Shown: positions 1 through 5,209 of the stretch, piece after piece
Position numbering within the stretch: position 1 is the stretch's first letter
How the letters are laid out: every line of letters starts with the position of its first letter
Assembly (NCBI GenBank): GCA_029260955.1
Contig: JAJDCF010000108.1
Coordinates: 1-5,368 of the forward strand
Direction: 5' to 3'
DNA length: 5,368 nucleotides
DNA from: Patescibacteria group bacterium
Lineage (GTDB): Bacteria > Patescibacteriota > Gracilibacteria > UM-FILTER-43-11
The notes under the pieces: model-generated
The model's database searches: none
What the model was told of the DNA's origin: nothing
Seen by the model: only the letters and a program-made list of their open reading frames with translations
Made by a program: the position numbers and the translations under genes

Positions 1-123
1 CACCTCGCCTACAAGACGTTGCTCAGAAACATTCACCACCTCGTACATTTTGGCGTGTTTCATTCCCTTGGCCACGACGAGTGGTCCAGAGACTTTAATA
101 ATGGTTCCTTGTTCTTGAGTCAT
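1..123 (-). CDS. atpA: V/A-type ATPase catalytic subunit A, N-terminal 41 codons (runs off left edge)
   Basis: This is the start of the catalytic A subunit, which carries the nucleotide-binding P-loop and hydrolyses or synthesises ATP in the A3B3 head. Only the first 41 residues are present, beginning MTQEQGTIIKVSGPLVVAKG and continuing with KHAKMYEVV and LVGEV. The GxIxKVSGPLVVA...MYEVV...LVGEV pattern is the amino-terminal beta-barrel of V/A-type A subunits; the Walker A motif lies outside the window. The start is the ATG complementary to 121-123, and no better upstream start exists because the F gene stops 38 bases earlier. There is no Shine-Dalgarno sequence, only an AT-rich leader. It follows subunit F, as in the ntpFIKECGAB order, so B and D probably follow off-window. 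The V-type A identity is favoured over B by the KVSGPLVVA wording. Confidence 0.93.
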   Translation of the reverse strand, partial: MTQEQGTIIKVSGPLVVAKGMKHAKMYEVVNVSEQRLVGEV

Positions 124-161
124 GATTATTAAATTAGATAAATTTAAATTAAATTGATTTC
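124..161 (-). promoter_or_regulatory. AT-rich, SD-less translation leader of subunit A
   Basis: This is a 38-base spacer between the F stop and the A start, almost entirely A and T on the coding strand, with no purine-rich Shine-Dalgarno element. It holds AATTTAAT just upstream of the ATG (plus-strand ATTAAAT at 128-134), a word that also precedes the K and F starts. I infer an unstructured ribosome landing site for an SD-independent start. No terminator-like hairpin is visible, so A is read as co-transcribed with the genes before it. Confidence 0.45.
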
Positions 162-509
162 TTAGCTAAGTATGTCCATTCCTACAGCCTTCTCTACAAT
201 GGTCTTGAGTTTCTTCAGGCCGTATCCGGATGATCCCAAATGGGATGGAAGTGGAATAATGGCCGGAAGTGGGTCTGCTGTCAGTTTTTTGTAGTCGTCG
301 TCTGTAATTTCTGACATCAGGTCCTCCATAATAAAGACGATGGCGTATTTATTTCGTGATTCCCCCTCGTGTTCAACACGCTCCCTCTTCAAAGTATAAA
401 GCGATTCGACCGCTTCGGCAGGCTCCGTGACGTAAACCGGTTCAAGACCTAGAGCCTTAAAGCCAATAATGGTTTCTCGTGTGCCGACGATGGAAATTTT
501 GTAGTTCAT
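162..509 (-). CDS. atpF: V/A-type ATPase central-shaft subunit F
   Basis: This 115-residue protein is the F subunit of the rotary ATPase (NtpG in E. hirae). It binds subunit D in the central shaft and modulates ATPase activity. Length matches the family, which is usually about 100-115 residues. The N-terminal KISIVGTRETIIGFKALGLE is the typical opening of the Rossmann-like domain, followed by a central YAIVFIMEDL strand and loop, with PAIIPLPSH around residues 82-90. The C-terminal GSSGYGLKKLKTIVEKAVGMDIL is the helix that packs on subunit D. The start codon lies two bases after the stop of subunit C (TAA TT ATG), which suggests translation by reinitiation. There is no Shine-Dalgarno sequence. 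The symbol is the V-type usage and must not be confused with the F-type b subunit. Confidence 0.95.
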   Translation of the reverse strand: MNYKISIVGTRETIIGFKALGLEPVYVTEPAEAVESLYTLKRERVEHEGESRNKYAIVFIMEDLMSEITDDDYKKLTADPLPAIIPLPSHLGSSGYGLKKLKTIVEKAVGMDILS

Positions 510-511
510 AA

Positions 512-1519
512 TTAAATTGAAAGAACGTGATTTTTGATCGTTTCGTTAGGTAGGCCATTGAGCTTACCAACTAATACAGCCCGAATGACCATCATGTGGT
601 TTTCGAACCTCCAGAAGAAACTGAAAACCGGTTCGGGACCAAAGCTGATCTGTTTGGACTTATTCATAAATTCTTGCTGAAGTTCCTGTGCCTTCTTCTC
701 GGCAGAAATCAGCATGTTGTCATCCATAAACTTGGATAAACTGACAACCAGGTCATCTCCTCCGATTTTCTTTTCCAGAAGCTGACGAAGGTCTTCGTAA
801 CTTTTACCATGAGCATCTTGGAATATACGTGAAGAAAGATGCCCTCCTTGTACCAAAGTCCTTTTTAGAGCTGCTTCATCCTTTTTAGTCTCCGTCACTC
901 GAATAAAGGCCAATAGATTAGAAAAATCAATCAGACGCTTTAAATAAGATGAAATGAGCGGGCTCTTCATGCGACTGGCAATCCTGTCGAGCTCTTCTAG
1001 GTAATGTTGATCCAAAACAGAACTGATTACCGTAAGATCTTCATTTTGCTCATAATCCTCCTCGATCAAGCGAACAACTTTTGGCAGTGCGTCAGCAAGT
1101 TCCACCTTCTCCCCTTCCATCAGATGCTTTTCCCACTTTTCGGCAGAAATAGTTCCCAGCGGAGAAAGCGCATGTCCTACTTCCTGATAATCCTGACCCG
1201 AAAGCTTTGCTTTGAGTACCACTTTTAGATTGTGGAAGTCATACTTGTGCCACAAAAAATCAAGAACCTCGGCGTAAGGCGCTAAATCGAGCATCAGCTG
1301 TTTGGTATCCATCATGGCTCCCGAAAGAACTTTACTGAAATCCTGAACGCCATGTTCACCCAAGCTACCAGCCATAAGGGGTAAGTCATTCAGAGCACGG
1401 AAGGCTTCGGCAGCACCAGGTGCCTCCATAAGTCTATCCAAAGCATTCTGATCCACCATTTGGGTATCAAGTGCTCTTAGTCTTCCAACGATGTAAGCAT
1501 ATTTGCTGTTATCGTACAT
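512..1519 (-). CDS. atpC: V/A-type ATPase subunit C (V-ATPase d / AC39 family)
   Basis: This 335-residue protein is the funnel-shaped socket that sits on the proteolipid ring and receives the D/F shaft, coupling ion-driven rotation to the catalytic head. Length fits the vATP-synt_AC39 family (about 330-350). Family landmarks are the three related helical repeats: YDFHNLKVVLKAK at about 93-105, LIDFSNLLAFIRV at about 196-208, and the C-terminal repeat GPEPVFSFFW...VIRAVLVGKLNGLP at about 294-324. The N-terminal YAYIVGRLRALDTQMVD is also typical. It is soluble and has no predicted membrane segment. The ATG lies two bases after the stop of subunit E, and its own TAA lies two bases before subunit F, so E, C and F form a tightly coupled block. 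No Shine-Dalgarno sequence is present. Confidence 0.95.
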   Translation of the reverse strand: MYDNSKYAYIVGRLRALDTQMVDQNALDRLMEAPGAAEAFRALNDLPLMAGSLGEHGVQDFSKVLSGAMMDTKQLMLDLAPYAEVLDFLWHKYDFHNLKVVLKAKLSGQDYQEVGHALSPLGTISAEKWEKHLMEGEKVELADALPKVVRLIEEDYEQNEDLTVISSVLDQHYLEELDRIASRMKSPLISSYLKRLIDFSNLLAFIRVTETKKDEAALKRTLVQGGHLSSRIFQDAHGKSYEDLRQLLEKKIGGDDLVVSLSKFMDDNMLISAEKKAQELQQEFMNKSKQISFGPEPVFSFFWRFENHMMVIRAVLVGKLNGLPNETIKNHVLSI

Positions 1520-1521
1520 AA

Positions 1522-2094
1522 TTATTCAAAAAGGATTTTAGCGATGTCTAATTCGGTCTTAGGTCTGACAATCTGATTTAAAACATAGTTGAAACTTAAA
1601 TTCATCTCCTGCTTACCATCTACCAAGACCATACCGCCATCAAGCTTAGAACTTTCGTCCTTCACGTGATAGTCCACCTTGGCTTTTTCGATGGCTTCCT
1701 CGGCTTGGCGCTTGTGACCAGCGGACACAATTACGTTAGCCTTAGGCATACTTTTGGACGCCGCCTTAAACATAGAAACCATAAGTTTTTCAAGATCGTG
1801 CCCACTAAAGCCTTCTAGCTCTTTAACAGACTGCGCGTACACATCTTCGATGATCTGACGTTTTTCAGTCAGAAGCAGGTTTCTTGCTTCCATCTTGGCC
1901 AGAAGCTCGGCCTTCCCTTGCAGATTTTCAGCCTTCTCTTTTGCCATGGCGACAATTTCAGCCCTTTTAAGTTCGGCACGTTCACCAGCTTCCATCTTGA
2001 TCTTGGCGATTTCATCATCGGCCACTTGCTTCATGAAAGCCGCTTTTTTGCCTGCCTCATCTTTAATTTTTTGGAGTATATCGGATAAAGCCAT
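1522..2094 (-). CDS. atpE: V/A-type ATPase peripheral-stalk subunit E
   Basis: This 190-residue protein pairs with subunit H to make the peripheral stalk that anchors the catalytic head to subunit I. The first half (about residues 5-85) is a long charged helix rich in Ala, Lys and Glu, for example EIAKIKMEAGERAELKRAEI, as expected of the right-handed coiled coil formed with H. The second half is the globular head that binds subunit B, with VIVSAGHKRQAEEAIEK at about 121-137, GGMVLVDGKQEMNLSFNY at about 153-170, and the family-typical ending RPKTELDIAKILFE. Length is normal for bacterial and archaeal E subunits (about 185-205). It begins 38 bases after the K stop and ends two bases before C. 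The start has no Shine-Dalgarno sequence, but the coiled coil begins right after it and no other nearby ATG fits better. Confidence 0.93.
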   Translation of the reverse strand: MALSDILQKIKDEAGKKAAFMKQVADDEIAKIKMEAGERAELKRAEIVAMAKEKAENLQGKAELLAKMEARNLLLTEKRQIIEDVYAQSVKELEGFSGHDLEKLMVSMFKAASKSMPKANVIVSAGHKRQAEEAIEKAKVDYHVKDESSKLDGGMVLVDGKQEMNLSFNYVLNQIVRPKTELDIAKILFE

Positions 2095-2132
2095 TCGATT
2101 GGTTGATAATAAATACTAAAAAGTGTTTTGCT
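2095..2132 (-). promoter_or_regulatory. AT-rich, SD-less leader between K and E
   Basis: This 38-base spacer reads mostly A and T on the coding strand, with a TTTAGTATTTATTATCAACC stretch before the E start and no Shine-Dalgarno element. No hairpin followed by a T run is present, so transcription probably continues from K into E. It lacks the AATTTAAT word seen before K, F and A. Confidence 0.35.
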
Positions 2133-2639
2133 TTACGCAGCAATAGCGGGAATAGCGAAAACAATAAGGGCACTGATAAGGAATCCAAGTACCGCATAGG
2201 TCTCTACCATCGCAGAAAGTACCATAGCCTTACCCATGTCTCCTGGGTTCTTAGCAATGATTCCCATGCCGGCAGCAGAAACGCGACCTTGGTGTGCACC
2301 AGAGTAGTAACCAGCTAGTCCGACAGGAAGTCCTGCAAAACCAACAAGTGCACCCTGAGCTAGAGTTAGGTTAATAGGCTCACCCCCGAGTAGACCTGTG
2401 AACATAAGAATAAGGAAAGCTACCAAGAAGCCATAAATACCCTGCGTAGCAGGCAAAGCTTCTAAAATAAGCACCTTACCAAAAAGTTCTGGCTTTTCGG
2501 CAGTTACACCTGCACCTGCCTGACCGGCAGTACCGACACCAACTGAAGAACCAACACCAGCAACGATACATGCAAAAGCAGCACCTGCAATGGCTAGGGC
2601 TAGGCCCCAAAAACTTGGATTTGTTACAACTTCGTCCAT
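2133..2639 (-). CDS. atpK: V/A-type ATPase proteolipid subunit K (double-hairpin rotor, Na+-type site)
   Basis: This 168-residue membrane protein forms the rotating ion-carrying ring. It has four hydrophobic helices at roughly 10-32, 54-82, 92-117 and 133-165, that is two fused c-type hairpins, each opening with a Gly/Ala-rich helix (GVGSSVGVGTAGQAGAG; GAHQGRVSAAGMG). The second hairpin carries the canonical ion-binding glutamate in AMVETYAVLGF (E146). At the matching place in the first hairpin (LPATQGIYGF) there is alanine (A64), so there is one canonical site per double hairpin, as in E. hirae NtpK (156 residues). The residues that bind Na+ in NtpK (L61, T64, Q65, Q110, E139, recalled from the structure) are matched by L62, T65, Q66, Q117 and E146, and Y69 matches Y68. 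Na+ coupling is therefore predicted, not shown. E60, one turn before A64, is an extra acidic residue where NtpK has Gln. Confidence 0.96.
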   Translation of the reverse strand: MDEVVTNPSFWGLALAIAGAAFACIVAGVGSSVGVGTAGQAGAGVTAEKPELFGKVLILEALPATQGIYGFLVAFLILMFTGLLGGEPINLTLAQGALVGFAGLPVGLAGYYSGAHQGRVSAAGMGIIAKNPGDMGKAMVLSAMVETYAVLGFLISALIVFAIPAIAA

Positions 2640-2683
2640 AATGATTAAATTAATTAATTGTTAAAAGTTTTTAAATAAATGAT
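2640..2683 (-). promoter_or_regulatory. AT-rich, SD-less leader of proteolipid subunit K
   Basis: At 44 bases this is the longest spacer inside the operon. On the coding strand it ends TTAATTAATTTAATCATT directly before the ATG, which closely matches the end of the subunit A leader (AATTTAAT then four bases then ATG). There is no Shine-Dalgarno sequence and no stable hairpin. Because K is needed in about ten copies per complex, I infer that this open, unstructured leader supports high translation; the sequence alone does not prove it. No internal promoter with convincing -35 and -10 elements was seen. Confidence 0.4.
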
Positions 2684-4678
2684 TTATTGATCCTCCAAGC
2701 GAACAAACTTGGATTCCCGCCTGAGCGGACTAAAGGCTCTTCCTCCTCCTTCCAGAAACTTAGTGAAGAACTCCACAAACTGAAGACGACCTGAGTGAAT
2801 GAACGCTCCAAGAGCATTGATACCAAGGTTAAAGGTATGTCCTCCAATCAAAACGATGATGGCCAGAATAACTCCTACATAAGGAACGCCATTGACCATG
2901 CCTGCAATTGTATTAACAGCCAAACCGATAATACTGGTAGCTAGGCCCAAGGCCAGTAGACGAGAGTAAGAAAGAACATCAGATAGGTAGCCCACAAGAT
3001 TATAGAGCCCAAGAACTCCTGAAAGGAACTTTAAAATAGGATTCTTCTTTTCTCGACCTTGTGTCAGAACAATTCCAGCCACTGCCACATACATTAGGTA
3101 TTTGAATGGTGTGGCCAAAAAGTCAGGAAGCACACCAGCACTCACCATAACGAGTAGTCCGATGACAGTAAGAATGAATACCCATGGAAATTCATCGATC
3201 ATGGCATATTTTTTGCTTTCGGTACGGAATTTGTGCAAAAAGTTAATAATGACTCCAAAGAGCACCTGAATGTAACCGAGTATAAAGGAAAGAATCAGCA
3301 CGCTCATTGGATTCTTGATGGCATTGATTTTTTGGCCGATGAAAGCAGGTTCACCATCCGCACCTGTAACAGTCATCCAACTTGGAGCCTGAGAAGCATC
3401 CAGGCTGGCCCACCCACCAAACAAGGCTCCGGCAAAGAAGGTCACGAGACCCGCATACATAAGAAGCCGAACCATCTTCTGAGAATCCTTTGGGATTTTA
3501 ATGAAGCGCAACACGGAAAACATGATGGCAAACATCAGAAGGCCGTAAACAGCGTCAGTTAACGCAAGTCCAAAGAAGACAATGAAGAACACAGCTAAAT
3601 AAGGTGTCGGATCCATTTCGTGTGGAAGTGGAAGACCGTAAATTCCAGTCACTGCCTCAAAAGGCTTGAGCCAAGATTTATTAGCGAGCAAAACTGGTGC
3701 AGACTCCCCTTCCTCGGGCTTAAGCTCCATCAATTCAAAACTAGTCGTCACCCCATTCAAATCATCCTTCAACTTTGAAAGCCCCTTCTTCGGCGCCCAT
3801 CCAGAGATGAGAACCGTGGAATCAGTTTCCAAAAATCGCTTGTCCGCTTCAACCTTAGCTAGCTGCCATTTAAAGTGGTCATAAACAATACGCAAACTTC
3901 GTAGCTCAGGTGCAATCTTCTTAGACGAAGCTTCGAGCTCCTTCATACGAGTGTCGATCTCGTGAAAACGACGATCAATACGCTGAATTTCTTCGGTCAC
4001 TGTGCCATCTAGAGTAGGAAGTTCAAGAATTTCACCTTTGTGCTGAGCAACCAAACCTTCAACCCCGGTCACCAAAGATTTTTCACAAACAACATGGATG
4101 TAAACCTTATTTAGCAACATGTTGTCCATTTCTAGCACCACCAATTTAGATAAATCAAGGATTTCAGCCTTCAAAACCTCCCAATCTTTGATTGAAACCA
4201 CCGCAAAAACACTACTACTTGTCTCGGTCTGCTTAGACTCACTAAGTTTTGGCCGATAGTGAGCCCAAGGACGAAGCTTGTCTTGCAAATCTGCAAGGCT
4301 CTTTCGCTCATTGGGAAGCTCCACCATTTCTTCTTCCAATTTCTTACATTCTTCAATGACTGATTTGAATTTGTAGGTCTTGGCAAGCTCAGCTACCTCT
4401 TCTGAATCACATTTAACCGTGTCGCCATCGACCACAGCCTGCAAACCTTTCTTTTTTGATTCAAAAGGAGCCAAAAAGCGAATGGCAAAATCTAGCTCAG
4501 CCACCTTATAGCTAAGGTCATGGATCGAATCAGAAAGTGCAGCAGCCTGAAGCGTAGCACCCTCAATGGTGGTATCTGCCAAATGCAAAACCCCTAATTT
4601 CTGCAAAAAAGATAGGATTTCATCCTTGTCTTCCTTGTGGGTGAGCAAGCCGATCTTTTGCATTGGCACAACGGCCAT
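2684..4678 (-). CDS. atpI: V/A-type ATPase membrane stator subunit I (a-subunit)
   Basis: This 664-residue protein is the stator half of the ion channel, and its cytoplasmic arm holds the E/H stalks. Residues 1 to about 340 form the soluble arm, starting MAVVPMQKIGLLTHKEDKDE, with coiled-coil stretches near 100-135 and 225-285 and the typical LISGWAPKKGL at about 290-300. From about 357 there are seven or eight membrane helices (about 357-392, 405-424, 458-481, 498-516, 524-541, 557-593 and 600-626). The LSYSRLLALGLATSIIGLA segment holds R573, the conserved arginine that faces the ring carboxylate. R631 in HSGRLQFVEFF is a second conserved arginine, followed by the family-typical FVEFFTKFLEGGGRAFSPL. 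Length is normal for the family. It starts 24 bases after the H stop and ends 44 bases before K. The pyrimidine-rich CCCTCC upstream of its ATG is the opposite of a Shine-Dalgarno sequence. Confidence 0.96.
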   Translation of the reverse strand: MAVVPMQKIGLLTHKEDKDEILSFLQKLGVLHLADTTIEGATLQAAALSDSIHDLSYKVAELDFAIRFLAPFESKKKGLQAVVDGDTVKCDSEEVAELAKTYKFKSVIEECKKLEEEMVELPNERKSLADLQDKLRPWAHYRPKLSESKQTETSSSVFAVVSIKDWEVLKAEILDLSKLVVLEMDNMLLNKVYIHVVCEKSLVTGVEGLVAQHKGEILELPTLDGTVTEEIQRIDRRFHEIDTRMKELEASSKKIAPELRSLRIVYDHFKWQLAKVEADKRFLETDSTVLISGWAPKKGLSKLKDDLNGVTTSFELMELKPEEGESAPVLLANKSWLKPFEAVTGIYGLPLPHEMDPTPYLAVFFIVFFGLALTDAVYGLLMFAIMFSVLRFIKIPKDSQKMVRLLMYAGLVTFFAGALFGGWASLDASQAPSWMTVTGADGEPAFIGQKINAIKNPMSVLILSFILGYIQVLFGVIINFLHKFRTESKKYAMIDEFPWVFILTVIGLLVMVSAGVLPDFLATPFKYLMYVAVAGIVLTQGREKKNPILKFLSGVLGLYNLVGYLSDVLSYSRLLALGLATSIIGLAVNTIAGMVNGVPYVGVILAIIVLIGGHTFNLGINALGAFIHSGRLQFVEFFTKFLEGGGRAFSPLRRESKFVRLEDQ

Positions 4679-4702
4679 ATATATAGGAGGGTTTAATGCT
4701 TA

Positions 4703-5029
4703 TTATTCAAACATGGCCATAAAGGCATCAACAACTTTTGTTTTTCCGAGCTCAACTTTTGTTTTTCCAGTCTCGATCACGTCACGCCTAGAATTATTAG
4801 CATCAGTAAGAAGCTTTCCGTAAGCAGCTTTAGCCTCTTCTTTAGCCTTAAGAATAACAGCGCCTCCAGCTTCACGCTCCTCTTCTTCTGCCTTAGTCAC
4901 CAACAAATCGGCATCCTCAGCGGCCTGAAGCAGTCTCTTGTTATTTTCTTCCTCAACCTGCTGTAGCATCTTTGCAGCAGAATCTTCCTCTTGCTGAATT
5001 TGGCTTATGTAACTCGTTTCGTCAGACAT
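4703..5029 (-). CDS. atpH: V/A-type ATPase peripheral-stalk subunit H (NtpF/AhaH-like), first gene of the operon
   Basis: This 108-residue protein is almost entirely helical and highly charged (EEDSAAKMLQQVEEENNKRL, TKAEEEEREAGGAVILKAKE), as expected of the small subunit that wraps around E to form each peripheral stalk. Length and position before subunit I match NtpF and AhaH. The C-terminal RRDVIETGKTKV...AFMAMFE resembles the usual end of the family. A seven-residue tandem repeat, GKTKVEL GKTKVVD at residues 88-101, is encoded by a 21-base-period DNA repeat and is unusual. The ATG is complementary to 5027-5029; there is no Shine-Dalgarno sequence. The gene ends with tandem stops (TAA TAA). 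Sequence conservation in this family is weak, so the assignment rests partly on gene order. The family is named H in archaea, G in some bacteria and NtpF in enterococci. Confidence 0.88.
   Translation of the reverse strand: MSDETSYISQIQQEEDSAAKMLQQVEEENNKRLLQAAEDADLLVTKAEEEEREAGGAVILKAKEEAKAAYGKLLTDANNSRRDVIETGKTKVELGKTKVVDAFMAMFE
4732..4768 (-). repeat. Tandem 21-base-period direct repeat in the 3' end of the subunit H gene
   Basis: The plus-strand 16-mer CAACTTTTGTTTTTCC occurs exactly at 4732-4747 and again at 4753-4768, a spacing of 21 bases, that is seven codons. It encodes GKTKV twice, five residues from the start of each heptapeptide in GKTKVEL GKTKVVD. The identical codons point to a recent in-frame duplication or to slippage at the A-rich run, not to convergent protein sequence. 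Confidence 0.85.
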
Positions 5030-5063
5030 GTTTAGGCAATTAATCTTAAAATAGAGCGAGGAA

Positions 5064-5092
5064 ATTCAAGCATGCCATTCTTCAGAAGTCAA
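5064..5092 (-). promoter_or_regulatory. Candidate sigma70-type promoter of the V/A-ATPase operon
   Basis: On the minus strand TTGACT (plus 5087-5092, five of six matches to TTGACA) is followed after exactly 17 bases by TTGAAT (plus 5064-5069, four of six matches to TATAAT). The -10 is preceded by TGC, the TGn of an extended -10 element, which can compensate for the weak hexamer. Transcription would start near 5057, giving a leader of about 28 bases before the H start. A GCATGC palindrome (5070-5075) and CTTC-A-GAAG (5080-5088) lie in or at the edge of the spacer. It is the best-spaced candidate in the gap. Confidence 0.55.
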
Positions 5093-5151
5093 GGCTCCTT
5101 AGGGGTGACAAAGGTGAAATAAATGTCATAATATAATGAAAAAGAGTCATT

Positions 5152-5179
5152 TTGAGACAACTTATATTCTTGCTATACT
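5152..5179 (+). promoter_or_regulatory. Candidate extended -10 promoter of alaS
   Basis: TTGAGA at 5152-5157 (five of six matches to TTGACA) is followed after 16 bases by TATACT at 5174-5179 (five of six to TATAAT), with TGC directly before it, so it has an extended -10 element. Transcription would start around 5185-5187, leaving a leader of roughly 24 bases before the alaS ATG. The upstream sequence is A/T-rich and could serve as an UP element. It is the strongest promoter match in the window. Confidence 0.7.
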
Positions 5180-5209
5180 TCGGTATCTGATTAACTTACA
5201 AAAACCCAT

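Larger units (their letters stand above)
5030..5209. other. Divergent intergenic region between the ATPase operon and alaS
   Basis: This 180-base region separates the first ATPase gene (leftward) from alaS (rightward). It holds one promoter candidate for each direction, with their -35 elements about 60 bases apart. The stretch between them (about 5093-5151) is AT-rich and contains a TATAAT at 5132-5137 without a well-spaced -35 partner, a short inverted repeat TCAT-N6-ATGA at 5126-5139, and a direct repeat of GGTGA at 5104-5108 and 5113-5117. None of these is strong enough to call an operator. No RNA gene, riboswitch or T-box-like structure was recognised upstream of alaS, and the leader is too short to hold one. 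Confidence 0.6.

Noticed and set aside
1004..1228. Plus-strand open frame of 74 codons opposite subunit C, and similar frames at 1895-2119, 2103-2318, 3233-3562, 3666-3884 and 4566-4823.
   Set aside because: They lie wholly or mostly antisense to well-conserved ATPase subunits, have low-complexity or basic nonsense-like composition, and show no domain, start signal or promoter.
4171..4386. Minus-strand 71-codon open frame inside subunit I in another frame.
   Set aside because: It is a frame-shifted shadow of the subunit I coiled-coil arm, with no independent start signal or recognisable protein features.
4685..4722. Plus-strand AGGAGG followed at five bases by ATG, encoding an eight-residue peptide (MLIIQTWP) antisense to the H/I junction.
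   Set aside because: The ORF is tiny and mostly inside the antisense of gene H. No other gene in the window uses a Shine-Dalgarno sequence, so the match looks like chance. On the coding strand it is CCTCC and cannot serve gene I.
5105..5137. Perfect TATAAT at 5132-5137 with GTGACA at 5105-5110 as a second plus-strand promoter.
   Set aside because: The spacer would be 21 bases, well outside the usual 16-18, and a better extended -10 promoter lies closer to alaS.
5080..5139. Short inverted and direct repeats in the divergent gap (CTTC-A-GAAG, AAGG-CT-CCTT, TCAT-N6-ATGA, GGTGA twice) as operators.
   Set aside because: Arms of four or five bases are expected by chance in a 180-base AT-rich region, and none is both symmetric and well placed enough to name a regulator.
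5130..5160. Second minus-strand promoter TTGTCT...TATATT further upstream of the ATPase operon.
   Set aside because: Both elements match poorly, the spacer is 19 bases, and it would overlap the alaS -35; the TTGACT-N17-TTGAAT candidate is better placed.
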